This document shows positions 30,308 through 38,964 of a DNA stretch of 64,000 nucleotides, piece after piece. Source of the DNA: Serratia sp. AKBS12. Lineage in GTDB: Bacteria; Pseudomonadota; Gammaproteobacteria; Enterobacterales; Enterobacteriaceae. Where the stretch lies: contig NZ_JANUSB010000005.1 in NCBI RefSeq assembly GCF_024793895.1, positions 124,001 through 188,000 on the forward strand, written 5' to 3'. The notes under the pieces are model-generated. The model was not told the origin of the DNA. It saw nothing but the letters and a program-made list of their open reading frames with translations, and did no database searches. The translations under genes were made by a program, and so were the position numbers. Each line of letters starts with the position of its first letter. The first letter of the stretch is position 1.

Positions 30308-31813
30308 TCAGCCAAGCGTCGGCATGCTGTATTCAGATACCGTTTGCTGGCCGGAAGGCCAGCGCGCGGTGGTGGTTTTCATGCGCGTATAGAAACGCAC
30401 GCCGTCAGTACCGTGCACATTCAGCGCACCGAACACCGAACGCTTCCAGCCACCAAAACTGTGGAAGGCCATCGGCACCGGCACCGGAACGTTCACACCC
30501 ACCATACCGGCCTGTACTTCATGCACAAACTGGCGTGCGTAGTGACCATTACTGGTAAAGATGGCGCTGCCATTGCCAAACTCGTGGCCGTTGACGGTGT
30601 CGATTGCCGTCTGGTAATCGGCGACGCGGACGATGCCCAATACCGGCCCAAAGATCTCTTCACGGTAAATACGCATGCTTGGCGTCACATGGTCAAACAG
30701 GGTACCGCCGACATAATAGCCCTGCGGATGCCCTTCCACCTGATAGTTGCGGCCGTCGGTTACCAGCGTAGCACCTTCTTCCACGCCCAGGCTGATGTAG
30801 CCCAGCACTTTTTTCTGGTGCGCCGAAGACACCAGCGGACCCATTTCGTTTTCTTCACCACCGTGCTGCAAGCCCGGCCCGACGCGTAACTGGGCAATCA
30901 GCGGCTTCAGTTTGGCAATCAGCTTGTCGGCGGTATCGTCACCGACCACCACGGCGATCGGCAATGCCATGCAACGTTCGCCGGCCGAACCGAAGGCCCC
31001 ACCCATCAAGGCATTAACCGTCGCATCCAGATCGGCGTCCGGCATGATGATCGCCTGGTTCTTGGCGGCACCGAACGCCTGCACCCGCTTGCCGTGCGCG
31101 CTGGCGGTGGTGTAGATATGTTCCGCCACGGTAGAGGAACCCACGAAGCTGACCGCCTGAATGCGCGGATCGGTGCACAGCTGCGCGGCGTTTTCATTGG
31201 CGCAGTGCACCACGTTGAACACCCCGTCCGGCAGGCCGGCTTCTTTCAGAAGTTCAGCCAGGCGCACAGAAGCGGAAGGTACCAACGCCGGTGGCTTCAG
31301 TACAAAGGTATTGCCACAAGCGATGGCGATCGGGAACATCCACATCGGTACCATCGCCGGGAAGTTGAACGGGGTAATGCCCGCAACCACGCCCAGCGGC
31401 TGCATCAGAGAAAAACTGTCGACGCCGGTGCCGACGTCGGCGGAATACTCGCCTTTAATCAGATGCGGAATACCGCAGGCAAACTCCACCACTTCCATTC
31501 CGCGCGTCAGTTCGCCCAGCGCGTCGGAATAAACCTTGCCATGTTCGCTGACGATCAGCGCTGCCAGCTCTTCACGATGCTGTTCCAGCAACGCCTTGAA
31601 GTTGAACATGACCCGCGCTCGGCGCAGCGGCGTGGTACGCGACCAATCGGCAAACGCCTGATGGGCAACGTCAATCGCCTGCTTCACTTCGGCTGCGGTG
31701 CTTTGCGTGACGAGGCGCTCAACCTGGCCCGTTGCCGGATTATGCACTTCAACGGTCTGGTTGCTGCTACTCAGGCAAACCTGCCCGCCAATAAAATTAC
31801 CCACGGTTTTCAT
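30308..31813 (-). CDS. iolA: Methylmalonate-semialdehyde dehydrogenase IolA (MmsA)
   Basis: CoA-acylating aldehyde dehydrogenase that converts malonate semialdehyde to acetyl-CoA, the last step of inositol breakdown, and can also act in valine breakdown. It has 501 residues. The NAD-binding SFVGSSTVAEHIYTTA, the catalytic Cys in GSAGERCMALPIAVVVG (about residue 285), and FTSNGHYARQFVHEV agree with the family. It is divergent from the inositol transporter gene, with candidate IolR sites between. Confidence 0.95.
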   Translation of the reverse strand: MKTVGNFIGGQVCLSSSNQTVEVHNPATGQVERLVTQSTAAEVKQAIDVAHQAFADWSRTTPLRRARVMFNFKALLEQHREELAALIVSEHGKVYSDALGELTRGMEVVEFACGIPHLIKGEYSADVGTGVDSFSLMQPLGVVAGITPFNFPAMVPMWMFPIAIACGNTFVLKPPALVPSASVRLAELLKEAGLPDGVFNVVHCANENAAQLCTDPRIQAVSFVGSSTVAEHIYTTASAHGKRVQAFGAAKNQAIIMPDADLDATVNALMGGAFGSAGERCMALPIAVVVGDDTADKLIAKLKPLIAQLRVGPGLQHGGEENEMGPLVSSAHQKKVLGYISLGVEEGATLVTDGRNYQVEGHPQGYYVGGTLFDHVTPSMRIYREEIFGPVLGIVRVADYQTAIDTVNGHEFGNGSAIFTSNGHYARQFVHEVQAGMVGVNVPVPVPMAFHSFGGWKRSVFGALNVHGTDGVRFYTRMKTTTARWPSGQQTVSEYSMPTLG

Positions 31814-32316
31814 GTTTCACCCTCATTTCAAGTGCCGCTGACGTCAGGAAGCCTAGGCTAAATCCTGACCGGATGATGCAAACTCTATTTCATTGAAAAA
31901 AAAGTTTCAAATAAATTATTTTAGAAAATTTGTTTTTAGTGCGGGCGATCGCACTTTTCTGCCACAGTCTACCGAGCGCATTACAACGCGCGATTGCTGC
32001 CACCACCCTTGGAAACCACGGAATACAACGGTGATTAATCAGTTTTACCCAGCATGAACCCTCTACATCCTGGCACTACTCTGCATCATGCATCGTAGCA
32101 AAAGCCTGTCATTATTGCCGTTTACGCCGATTTTTTTGAACTGGATCTAAAAATCAATATTTCATTATTCCATAGTTATGAAATAAATGTTCTTCTTCGT
32201 GACAGGATTCCAAGTATAGACACCGCCTTGTTGACAGGCACGGCTCACCTTGCTGCCCCCTCTCCATTCATGGCGTAAGCCGCGGGCAGAAAAATGGATT
32301 AAAATCGGAGCGTTAT
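31814..32316. promoter_or_regulatory. Divergent iolA / iolT promoter region with repeated IolR-like words
   Basis: 503 bases, strongly AT-rich near both ends, without a gene. ATTTCAT/ATGAAAT occurs at 31888-31894, 32159-32165 and 32178-32184; the last two form an inverted repeat with a 12-base spacer. TTGAAA-N6-TTTCAA is another inverted repeat at 31894-31911. These are proposed IolR operators controlling both genes; promoter hexamers were not fixed. Confidence 0.55.
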
Positions 32317-33759
32317 ATGTCACATCAGCGAAAGCACAATACAGGATACGTACTGCGGATCTGTGGTATTGCCGCCCTCGGCGGTATTCTGTTTGGTTAT
32401 GATACTGCCGTGATTTCCGGCGCCATTGAAGCGTTGAAAAGCTATTTCGATCTCAGCCCGGCGCAAACCGGCTGGGCGGTTTCCAACGTGGTGCTCGGCT
32501 GCGTGCTCGGCGCATTTGCCGCCGGGCCGCTGGCCGGTCGCTATGGCCGTAAAAAAGCACTGATTCTGGCCGCCGTACTGTTCACCATTTCCGCCATCGG
32601 CGCTGCGCTGGCGGCTACCTTTACCGAATTTATCATTTACCGCATGATCGGCGGGCTGGCGGTGGGCATCGCGGCCACCGTGTCGCCGATGTACATGTCT
32701 GAAGTCTCGCCAAAAGACATGCGTGGCCGCGCGCTTAGCATGCAGCAATTCGCCATTGTCTTCGGCCAGATCCTGATCTTTTACGTTAACTTTAAAATCG
32801 CCAGTTACGCGTCGGAAACCTGGCTGGTTGAAATGGGCTGGCGCTGGATGCTCGGCTCGGAAGTCATCCCCTGCCTGCTGTTCTGCCTGCTGGTGTTTAT
32901 CATTCCTGAATCACCGCGCTGGAACGTGATGGTCGGGCGAGAAGATCAGGCACTGGCAATGCTGACCCGCGTATCCAATGAAAGCCATGCGCGCAGCGTA
33001 TTGCAGGAGATCAAGGACTCCCTGCAAGAGGATTTGAAAAGCGCCAAGCAAAAGCTCGATTACCACGACAAACGAGTGCGTTTCATTCTGTTTGTCGGCT
33101 GCATGATCGCCATGTTACAGCAGGTGACCGGCGTCAACGTGATGATGTATTACGCACCGGTGGTGTTGAAGACCGTGACCAGCAGCGCGCAGGAAGCGCT
33201 GTTTCAGACCATCTGGATAGGCGTGCTGCAACTGGTTGGCTCGGTGATCGGCGCCATGCTGATGGACCGCATCGGCCGGCTGCCGCTGATGCGCTACGGG
33301 ACGCTGGGCACCATCGCCGGCCTGTTGATTACCTCTTACGCCCTGTATAGCGAAACCACCGGTTATCTCGCGCTGTTTGGCATGCTGTTCTTCATGCTGT
33401 TCTATGCCCTTTCCTGGGGCGTCGGCTGCTGGGTGCTGATCTCCGAAATCTTCCCGAACCGCATGCGCTCACAAGGCATGAGCATCGCCGTTGGCAGTAT
33501 GTGGGTCGCCAACTTTGCCGTTTCGCAAACCTTCCCGATGATTAACGACAATCCATACCTGTTCTCGACCTTCCACGGCGCCTTCCCGATGTGGGTGTTC
33601 GCCGCCTGCTGCGTGTTCAGCTACTGGTTTATCTGCCGTTTCATCCCGGAAACCAAAGGGGTTTCACTGGAGAAAATGGAGGGCGTGGTGATGGCAAAAC
33701 GTTACCGCCAGCCCATCGTCGATGGCAAACCTCTGCCCTTGTCTAATGAAAAATCGTAA
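32317..33759 (+). CDS. iolT: MFS sugar-porter, probable myo-inositol:H+ symporter
   Basis: Inner-membrane transporter of the sugar porter family, 480 residues with 12 expected membrane segments. Signatures seen: GYDTAVISGAIEALKSYF after the first segment, GRYGRKKALI between segments 2 and 3, PESPRWNVM before the central loop, QQVTGVNVMMYYAP in segment 7, DRIGRLPLMRYG, and PETKG near the C-terminus. Its place inside the iol cluster and its divergence from iolA make myo-inositol the likely substrate. ATG lies behind CGGAG. Confidence 0.85.
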   Translation: MSHQRKHNTGYVLRICGIAALGGILFGYDTAVISGAIEALKSYFDLSPAQTGWAVSNVVLGCVLGAFAAGPLAGRYGRKKALILAAVLFTISAIGAALAATFTEFIIYRMIGGLAVGIAATVSPMYMSEVSPKDMRGRALSMQQFAIVFGQILIFYVNFKIASYASETWLVEMGWRWMLGSEVIPCLLFCLLVFIIPESPRWNVMVGREDQALAMLTRVSNESHARSVLQEIKDSLQEDLKSAKQKLDYHDKRVRFILFVGCMIAMLQQVTGVNVMMYYAPVVLKTVTSSAQEALFQTIWIGVLQLVGSVIGAMLMDRIGRLPLMRYGTLGTIAGLLITSYALYSETTGYLALFGMLFFMLFYALSWGVGCWVLISEIFPNRMRSQGMSIAVGSMWVANFAVSQTFPMINDNPYLFSTFHGAFPMWVFAACCVFSYWFICRFIPETKGVSLEKMEGVVMAKRYRQPIVDGKPLPLSNEKS

Positions 33760-33801
33760 CTGTGATCAACCCAATAGCTTATGTACTCGGGAGTAATGTT
33801 C

Positions 33802-34641
33802 ATGACCATTGCGCTAGATCGTTTCTGTATTAACCGTAAGATCGCCCCCAATCTCGATTTGGAACGTTTTTTCCAACTGGTGAACAGATGCGGGCTTCAC
33901 AACGTCGAGCTGCGCAACGATATGCCCAGCGGCAAAGTATGCGATAACCTGAGCGATACACAGGTCAATGCGCTGGCGGCCAAATACGGCATCAACATCG
34001 TGACCATCAATGCACTCGGCATGTTTAATCTGCTGGACGACAAAACCCAGTTGCTGGATCGCGCTGAAGCGCTGCTGGGTACGGCAAAGGCAATCCACAG
34101 CAAGGCGCTGGTACTGTGTCCACACTGCAGCAGTGCCGACCAGCGCAGCGACGCGCAAAAACAGGACGATACCCTGTCGGCATTAACACTGCTGGCGCCG
34201 TTATTGCAAAAATATGGCATTGAAGGGTATGTGGAACCGCTCGGCTTCGGTATCAGCTCATTGCGTTCATCTTTGCTGACTCAGGCGATCGTCCGCGATT
34301 CCGGCGCGCCGTATAAAATGGTGCTGGATACCTTCCATCATTATCTCAGCGATATCGATCAGGCCGAATTCGACGCACAAATTCAGGTTGGGCAAATTGG
34401 CCTGGTGCATCTTTCCGGCGTGGAAGATCCTCGCGACAAACGCACGCTGAGCGATGAGGAACGCATTATGCTTAGCGCGCAAGACCGACTGGAAAGCAAA
34501 AAACAGGTACAGAATCTGGAGCGCCTTGGCTATCAAGGTCTTTATGCGTTTGAACCGTTCTCTTCCCAATTGAACTCCTGGACGGAAGCGGACATTGAGC
34601 GGGAAATTCACCAAAGTATCGCGCTACTGCAACAACCCTAG
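33802..34641 (+). CDS. iolI: Sugar isomerase/epimerase, IolI-like
   Basis: 279-residue TIM-barrel protein of the same fold as IolI (2-keto-myo-inositol isomerase). Candidate metal ligands lie in GYVEPLGFG (Glu), LDTFHHYLS (Asp, His), VHLSGVED and YAFEPFSS (Glu), in the IolI order. ATG at 33802 is eight bases behind GGGAG; two in-frame starts further upstream are less well spaced. It follows iolT by 42 bases and is probably co-transcribed, to channel other inositol isomers into the pathway. The exact isomerase substrate is inferred. Confidence 0.75.
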   Translation: MTIALDRFCINRKIAPNLDLERFFQLVNRCGLHNVELRNDMPSGKVCDNLSDTQVNALAAKYGINIVTINALGMFNLLDDKTQLLDRAEALLGTAKAIHSKALVLCPHCSSADQRSDAQKQDDTLSALTLLAPLLQKYGIEGYVEPLGFGISSLRSSLLTQAIVRDSGAPYKMVLDTFHHYLSDIDQAEFDAQIQVGQIGLVHLSGVEDPRDKRTLSDEERIMLSAQDRLESKKQVQNLERLGYQGLYAFEPFSSQLNSWTEADIEREIHQSIALLQQP

Positions 34642-34649
34642 CCCTCTGA

Positions 34650-34673
34650 AAACGGCCTCGCTAGAGGCCGTTT
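34650..34673 (+). terminator. Rho-independent terminator of the iolT-iolI unit
   Basis: AAACGGCCTC (34650-34659), loop GCTA, GAGGCCGTTT (34664-34673): perfect 10-bp stem, eight bases past the stop codon. Confidence 0.85.
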
Positions 34674-34675
34674 GG

Positions 34676-34807
34676 CGGTTGATGACAGAGTTGTCTGCTG
34701 GAACGAGGTTCTCGGGCCAAGCGCACCTCGGAGCCCTTCGGCGGCTCACGCCGCTACGACCCCAACGGCACCCTCTCCCTGATATCTGACTTTGTCAGTA
34801 GTCTGAA
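34676..34807. repeat. Dispersed intergenic repeat, copy B
   Basis: Related to copy A at 29151-29276, with a 25-base identical core at 34747-34771. It fills the gap between the iolI terminator and the fetB terminator. No coding potential is seen. Confidence 0.65.
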
Positions 34808-34828
34808 AACGGCCTAGCCAACGGCCGT
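34806..34828 (-). terminator. Terminator of fetAB
   Basis: On the minus strand ACGGCC-GTTGGCTA-GGCCGT followed by three T (34806-34808), eight bases past the fetB stop. Confidence 0.7.
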
Positions 34829-34835
34829 CTGACGG

Positions 34836-35609
34836 TTATTTCAAGTTGCTGACCACCAGTTGGCGTCGCGGGTTATAAAACTTGCGGTACGCCAGGTAGC
34901 AGGCAAGGATGGTCGACAGACTGGCCGTCGACAGCATCATAAACGTTACCATGATTTGATATTTGATGGCTTTGACCGGATCGATGCCAGCAAAAATCAG
35001 GCCGGACATCATGCCCGGCAGGCTAACCAGACCCACCGTTTTCGCCGAATCGACCGTCGGGATCAGCGAGGCACGAATGCTGTCGCGGATAAGCTGCGCC
35101 GAGGCGAATTTCGGCGATGCGCCCAGGCTCAGCATTTCCTGAATTTTCTGCTGTTCGCCTTTAAACCGCTGACCAAGATTGTTGTAACACAACCCCACAG
35201 CGACCATCGCGTTGCCGGCAATCATGCCGGCAATTGGGATCACCTGCATTGGGGTAAATTCAATCGAGCCGGTCAATACCAATACCACCAGCGTGAGCAC
35301 CGCCCCGCTGGTGATGGCTATAAACGAGATCACAAACGCGTGTTCGATATATTTACTGCGTTTCTTGGCGTTATACGCCGCGTTAAAGCAGATAAACAGC
35401 ACCATTAGCACCGTCAGCATGGCGTTATTGATGTCGAAAATATACTTCAGTACGTAACCGACGATAATCAACTGCACCACCGCCCGGCAAATACTCCAGA
35501 TGATGTCTTTTTCCAGCGCCAGCTTTTCTTTATGGCTGATGAGAATCGCTACCAGCACCAGTATCATCGACAGGCCCAGGGATTCATTGGTGATGTTATG
35601 CTGGCTCAT
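34836..35609 (-). CDS. fetB: Iron export permease FetB (YbbM, UPF0014)
   Basis: Membrane component of the FetAB ABC exporter, which in E. coli lowers cytoplasmic iron and protects against peroxide. The start at 35609 gives 257 residues, beginning MSQHNITNESLGLSMILVLVAILISHKEKLALEKDI; the longer frame adds 21 residues that overlap fetA. About seven hydrophobic segments are seen. Family stretches are PIAGMIAGNAMVAVGLCYNNLGQR and VGLVSLPGMMSGLIFAGIDP. It overlaps the end of fetA by 14 bases, so the two are one operon. Confidence 0.93.
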   Translation of the reverse strand: MSQHNITNESLGLSMILVLVAILISHKEKLALEKDIIWSICRAVVQLIIVGYVLKYIFDINNAMLTVLMVLFICFNAAYNAKKRSKYIEHAFVISFIAITSGAVLTLVVLVLTGSIEFTPMQVIPIAGMIAGNAMVAVGLCYNNLGQRFKGEQQKIQEMLSLGASPKFASAQLIRDSIRASLIPTVDSAKTVGLVSLPGMMSGLIFAGIDPVKAIKYQIMVTFMMLSTASLSTILACYLAYRKFYNPRRQLVVSNLK

Positions 35610-36270
35610 GAAATTGCTCCGGTTGCGCTGCGCGATGCGCCTGCAGTTCAATAACATCATCTGCATGGGCAATCTCGTCTCTATCGTGCGTTACCCACAG
35701 CACCGCCACGCCCTGCCCAGCTACCAGTTGATGTATCATCTCGTTCACGTTGCGCTTGTTTTTTTCATCCAGCGCGCTGGTGATTTCATCCAATAACAGG
35801 ATCTTAGGCGTGAACTGCAAATTGCGGATCAGCGAAACACGCTGCTTTTCGCCGCCGGACAGTTCATTGATACTTTTCGACAACAGATTCTCCGGCAGCA
35901 TCAGACGCGCCAAATCCTGCTTCATTTTTTGCTCATCGGGTTGTTGCTGACGGATTTGATAGGGCAGCGCCAGATTGTCATATACCGTACTCCCGAACAG
36001 CGATGGCGTTTGGAAACAGTATGAAACCTGTTTGCGGTACTCTTCCGGCTGAATGTCGTTAATATTTTTACCATCAAAAAAGATCTCGCCACGCGTAGGG
36101 CTGATCAATGAAGAAATGATTTTCAATAGCGTGCTTTTTCCGCAGCCGGAAGGCCCGGTGATCAATTTGAATTCCCCGGCCTTCAGGCTGAACGATACCG
36201 AGTCCAGAATAACCGAATCATCTATTTGATAATTAATCTCATTCAAAATCAGCAAATTACCGCTACTCAT
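35596..36270 (-). CDS. fetA: Iron export ABC transporter ATPase FetA (YbbL)
   Basis: ATPase partner of FetB. The start at 36270, five bases behind GGAG, gives 224 residues (E. coli 225). Walker A is GPSGCGKSTLLKI, the Q-loop region YCFQTPSLFG, the signature LSGGEKQRVSLIRNL, Walker B ILLLDEITSALDE and the switch His in VLWVTHDRDE. All catalytic residues are present. A hairpin with a T-run and a possible leader ORF lie between this start and cspA, raising the possibility of attenuation. Confidence 0.94.
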   Translation of the reverse strand: MSSGNLLILNEINYQIDDSVILDSVSFSLKAGEFKLITGPSGCGKSTLLKIISSLISPTRGEIFFDGKNINDIQPEEYRKQVSYCFQTPSLFGSTVYDNLALPYQIRQQQPDEQKMKQDLARLMLPENLLSKSINELSGGEKQRVSLIRNLQFTPKILLLDEITSALDEKNKRNVNEMIHQLVAGQGVAVLWVTHDRDEIAHADDVIELQAHRAAQPEQFHEPA

Positions 36271-36351
36271 TACGACTCCGGTCATGGCTGGAAGCTGGCC
36301 GCCAGTATATGTCCGAATAAATGTGACTGGCAAATGCCCGGCGTCAGGAAC

Positions 36352-36378
36352 AAAAAAACCCCGGCGATTAGGCCAGGG
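36352..36378 (-). terminator. Terminator-like hairpin 80 bases before fetA
   Basis: On the minus strand CCCTGGC (36372-36378), six-base loop, GCCGGGG (36359-36365), then seven T (36352-36358). It is a good intrinsic terminator by structure. It ends transcripts coming from the 36380-36690 side, or acts as an attenuator for fetAB. Confidence 0.75.
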
Positions 36379-36433
36379 TCAGATTGTTGCCGGTTACTTT
36401 CCCGGCCGTCATAATTGTGGCGTAAGCGTTCAT
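36368..36433 (-). CDS. Possible 21-residue leader peptide upstream of fetAB
   Basis: ATG at 36433-36431 lies six bases behind GGAG and opens 21 codons ending TAA at 36370-36368, inside the loop of the terminator-like hairpin. The peptide starts MNAYATIMTAGKVTGN and has four Thr, four Ala and three Asn; no amino acid is strongly repeated, so classical amino-acid attenuation is not obvious. The inner segments GCCGGG (36401-36406) and CCGGC (36389-36393) can pair, and the latter could also pair with the terminator 3' arm. I do not recognise the peptide. Confidence 0.35.
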   Translation of the reverse strand: MNAYATIMTAGKVTGNNLTLA

Positions 36434-36583
36434 CGAACACTCCAACGTTACGCGGCCTAAGCACGACCATGGCACAACAGAAAAAAGTACGGCGAAAGAA
36501 AACTGTGGCGATACGCTTTGCTGTTGGTCATCGATATTCGGGCTGGCACCGAAAGATAAAGCAGGGATCAGACGGGGAGAGAT

Positions 36584-36606
36584 AATCCCGGCGTGAAACC
36601 GGGATT
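36584..36606 (-). terminator. Hairpin downstream of cspA
   Basis: AATCCCGG and CCGGGATT (36584-36591 and 36599-36606) form a perfect 8-bp stem about 80 bases past the csp stop on the minus strand. It lacks a T-run, so it may be a weak terminator or a 3' stabiliser. Confidence 0.5.
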
Positions 36607-36687
36607 AACAAAGCGGGTAACGGTGTCTTGGCTGCTCCGGCTTACGCCATCTTCGCTATTGCAAGTATCCTGACCCGATTTTATATC

Positions 36688-36900
36688 TTACAGAACAACC
36701 ACGTTGCCTGCAGATGGGCCTTTCTGACCATTTTCGATGGTGAATTCGACCTGTTGGCCTTCGTCCAGCGTTTTGAAATCGTTGCTCTGGATGGCAGAGA
36801 AATGCACGAATACATCTTTGCTGCCGTCCGCAGGCGAAATGAAACCAAAACCTTTACCAGCGTCAAACCATTTTACTAAACCAGTCATTTTATTAGACAT
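36688..36900 (-). CDS. cspA: CspA-family cold shock protein
   Basis: 70-residue single-stranded nucleic-acid-binding protein that melts mRNA structure at low temperature. The start at 36900, behind AAGGA, gives [20 protein letters not shown]; five upstream residues of the longer frame are not part of the family. RNP1 is KGFGFI and RNP2 is VFVHFS, with the aromatic surface intact. Asp replaces the more usual Asn after KWF. The long leader with a cold box supports a cold-induced CspA-type member; which E. coli paralogue it matches best is not decidable by eye. Confidence 0.93.
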   Translation of the reverse strand: MSNKMTGLVKWFDAGKGFGFISPADGSKDVFVHFSAIQSNDFKTLDEGQQVEFTIENGQKGPSAGNVVVL

Positions 36901-37079
36901 AGAAATTTCCTTCATTATTTATTGGCCGCCATAAGGCGATAGTGGCTTGTTTTCGGCGTTAACTTATGGGGGCACTAAATAAGAGAATTCACGGGAAAAG
37001 AAGTATCTGGAAGGATATCGCTAATACTGAGAACTGCTTTACTAAAACTGCTTTCATAAGGTCTGTACCACAAACCGGT
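36901..37079 (-). promoter_or_regulatory. cspA 5' untranslated leader with cold box
   Basis: The minus strand upstream of cspA begins near 37079 with CCGGTTTG, then GGTACAGACC, then ATGAAAGCAGT. This parallels the E. coli cspA leader start, including its cold box TGACGTACAGA. The leader would be about 178 nt, against roughly 160 in E. coli, and runs to AAGGA before the start codon. Such leaders act as RNA thermosensors. The transcription start is inferred from the alignment. Confidence 0.8.
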
Positions 37080-37284
37080 GACGCTATTTACACATAGCCA
37101 TGAGTTATTAGCAAACCTTTTTTATAATTATTTTAAATAAATCAGCGTTATTAGCAGCTTGACTGCCAACGGCATCGTCCTACGGCCGGAGACACCCCAC
37201 CTCCGGCATCGATCTCTCATTGCGCATGAGTTTGAACCGGTATTACCGCGATGATTAGCCGCTTCAGCGCTGGTGAACCGACGC

Positions 37285-37731
37285 TCATTGCGAGTCAGAG
37301 CGTAACCAAGGCGTGATGGTCACGCCGGTCAGCAACCCCTCCGGGCTCAGCAAGCGCGTCACCGTCTGCCCCCAGGGCTCTTCACGCTGTGGGACCAGTA
37401 GCTGATAGCCATTGTCACGCAGGATACGGGTCGCCGCAGCAATATCCTCAACTTCAAATTCGATCCATCCCTGAGGCACTGGTAGCTCATCTGGCCATTG
37501 CGCGCTGCCAAAACAGGAGTATGCCGCCTGGGATAGCGGCCACAGCGCAAAATGCTTAACGCCGCCGAGCGCGTCAGTCTCTGTCAGCATATAATCGCTA
37601 TTGCCGCCCATCGGCTTCAGCGGCAGCCCCAACGTCTCGAGATAGAAAGACTTACTGGTTTGCGTATCTCGGGCGATCGGGCCAAACCCCGCGACAAACA
37701 GTACATTGATACCGCTTAATTCCGCTGCCAT
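37285..37731 (-). CDS. VOC-family (glyoxalase/bleomycin resistance-like) protein
   Basis: 148 residues from the ATG at 37731, six bases behind AGGAG; an adjacent ATG at 37734 is too close to it. Two beta-alpha-beta-beta-beta units are suggested: FGPIARDTQTSKSFYLETLGLPL at the start, and WIEFEVEDIAAATRILRDNGYQLL with PWGQTVTRLLSPEGLLTGVTITPW at the end. Glu in the second unit could bind metal. The substrate cannot be named. It is 30 bases downstream of yhiN on the same strand, so they may be co-transcribed. Confidence 0.8.
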   Translation of the reverse strand: MAAELSGINVLFVAGFGPIARDTQTSKSFYLETLGLPLKPMGGNSDYMLTETDALGGVKHFALWPLSQAAYSCFGSAQWPDELPVPQGWIEFEVEDIAAATRILRDNGYQLLVPQREEPWGQTVTRLLSPEGLLTGVTITPWLRSDSQ

Positions 37732-37761
37732 CATTTGCTCCTGTTAACCGTATTTAGTCAA

Positions 37762-38964
37762 TCAGCCGCGCGGTGCCGCCGCCAAGGCCTGCGCACAGGC
37801 CCAGGCCGAACTCCAGGCCCATTGGAAATTATAGCCGCCCAGCCAGCCAGTGACGTCCACTACTTCGCCAATAAAATAAAGTCCGGGCACGCGACTGGCC
37901 TCCATGGTTTTGGAAGACAGCTCGCGAGTGTCCACACCGCCCAGCGTTACTTCTGCGGTGCGATAGCCTTCGGTACCATTTGGCTGCACGCGCCAGTTTT
38001 GCAGGCTGTCCACCAGTGCCGCCTGTTGCGCCGGGGTAAGCTGCTTCAGCGTGACTTCCGGCAATTGACCGAGCGTCTGCAGACATTCAACCAACCGTTT
38101 CGGCAGATGCAGCGCCAGGGTGTTCTTCAGGCTCTGATTGGGGTGGGCCTGACGTTGTTGGTCAAGAAAGCCGGTCAGGTCTAGCTCAGGAAGTAAGTTA
38201 ATACTCACAAACTCACCGGGTTGCCAGTAGCTGGAAATTTGCAGCACCGCAGGGCCGGACAGCCCGCGGTGGGTAAATAGAATCGCTTCGCGGAACTGAG
38301 TGCCGTTTTCGGCGGTGACGGTAGCCGGCACAGAAACCCCGGACAGCGTCTGCGAATGCTCGAGCAGCGGCTTATGCAGGGTGAATGGCACCAATGCCGC
38401 GCGGGTCGGCAACACCTGCAGACCAAACTGTTGCGCCAGCTGGTAGCCAAACGGCGAGGCGCCAAGCCCCGGCATCGACAATCCACCGCTGGCCACCACA
38501 AGTGAGCAAGTGCTCACCATCTCGCCATTCAACGCCAATTCAAAGCCGTCGTCGGTTTTTTCGACGCTCAGCACCTCGCTGCGCAATCGGGTGGTCACCT
38601 GGCCGAGCGCACATTCCTGTACCAGCATCTCCACGACTTGCTGGGCCGAATCGTCACAGAATAGCTGGCCGAGGGTTTTCTCGTGATAGGCGATGCCGTA
38701 GCGGTTGATCAGGTCAATAAAATCCCACTGGGTATAACGCGCCAGCGCGGATTTGCAAAAATGCGGATTATTGGACAGGTACGCTGCCGGTTCGACGTAC
38801 ATATTGGTGAAATTGCAGCGGCCGCCGCCCGACATCAAGATCTTGCGGCCCGGTTTTTTGCCATTATCGAGCAGCAGCACCCGGCAGCCAAGTTGCCCTG
38901 CCTGCGCAGCACAAAACATGCCCGCCGCACCGGCACCGATTACTACGACATCAAACTGTTCCAC
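37762..38964 (-). CDS. yhiN: HI0933-family flavoprotein YhiN
   Basis: 400-residue predicted FAD/NAD(P)-binding oxidoreductase; function unknown in E. coli. The dinucleotide fold motif is VVIGAGAAGMFCAAQAG at residues 6-22; the family motifs KPGRKILMSGGGRCNFTN and GVDTRELSSKTME, and the C-terminal GEVVDVTGWLGGYNFQWAW, are clear. The start is GTG at 38964, five bases behind GAGG, giving MEQFDVVVIGAG in line with E. coli. It is divergent from pitA, as in E. coli. Confidence 0.93.
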   Translation of the reverse strand: MEQFDVVVIGAGAAGMFCAAQAGQLGCRVLLLDNGKKPGRKILMSGGGRCNFTNMYVEPAAYLSNNPHFCKSALARYTQWDFIDLINRYGIAYHEKTLGQLFCDDSAQQVVEMLVQECALGQVTTRLRSEVLSVEKTDDGFELALNGEMVSTCSLVVASGGLSMPGLGASPFGYQLAQQFGLQVLPTRAALVPFTLHKPLLEHSQTLSGVSVPATVTAENGTQFREAILFTHRGLSGPAVLQISSYWQPGEFVSINLLPELDLTGFLDQQRQAHPNQSLKNTLALHLPKRLVECLQTLGQLPEVTLKQLTPAQQAALVDSLQNWRVQPNGTEGYRTAEVTLGGVDTRELSSKTMEASRVPGLYFIGEVVDVTGWLGGYNFQWAWSSAWACAQALAAAPRG

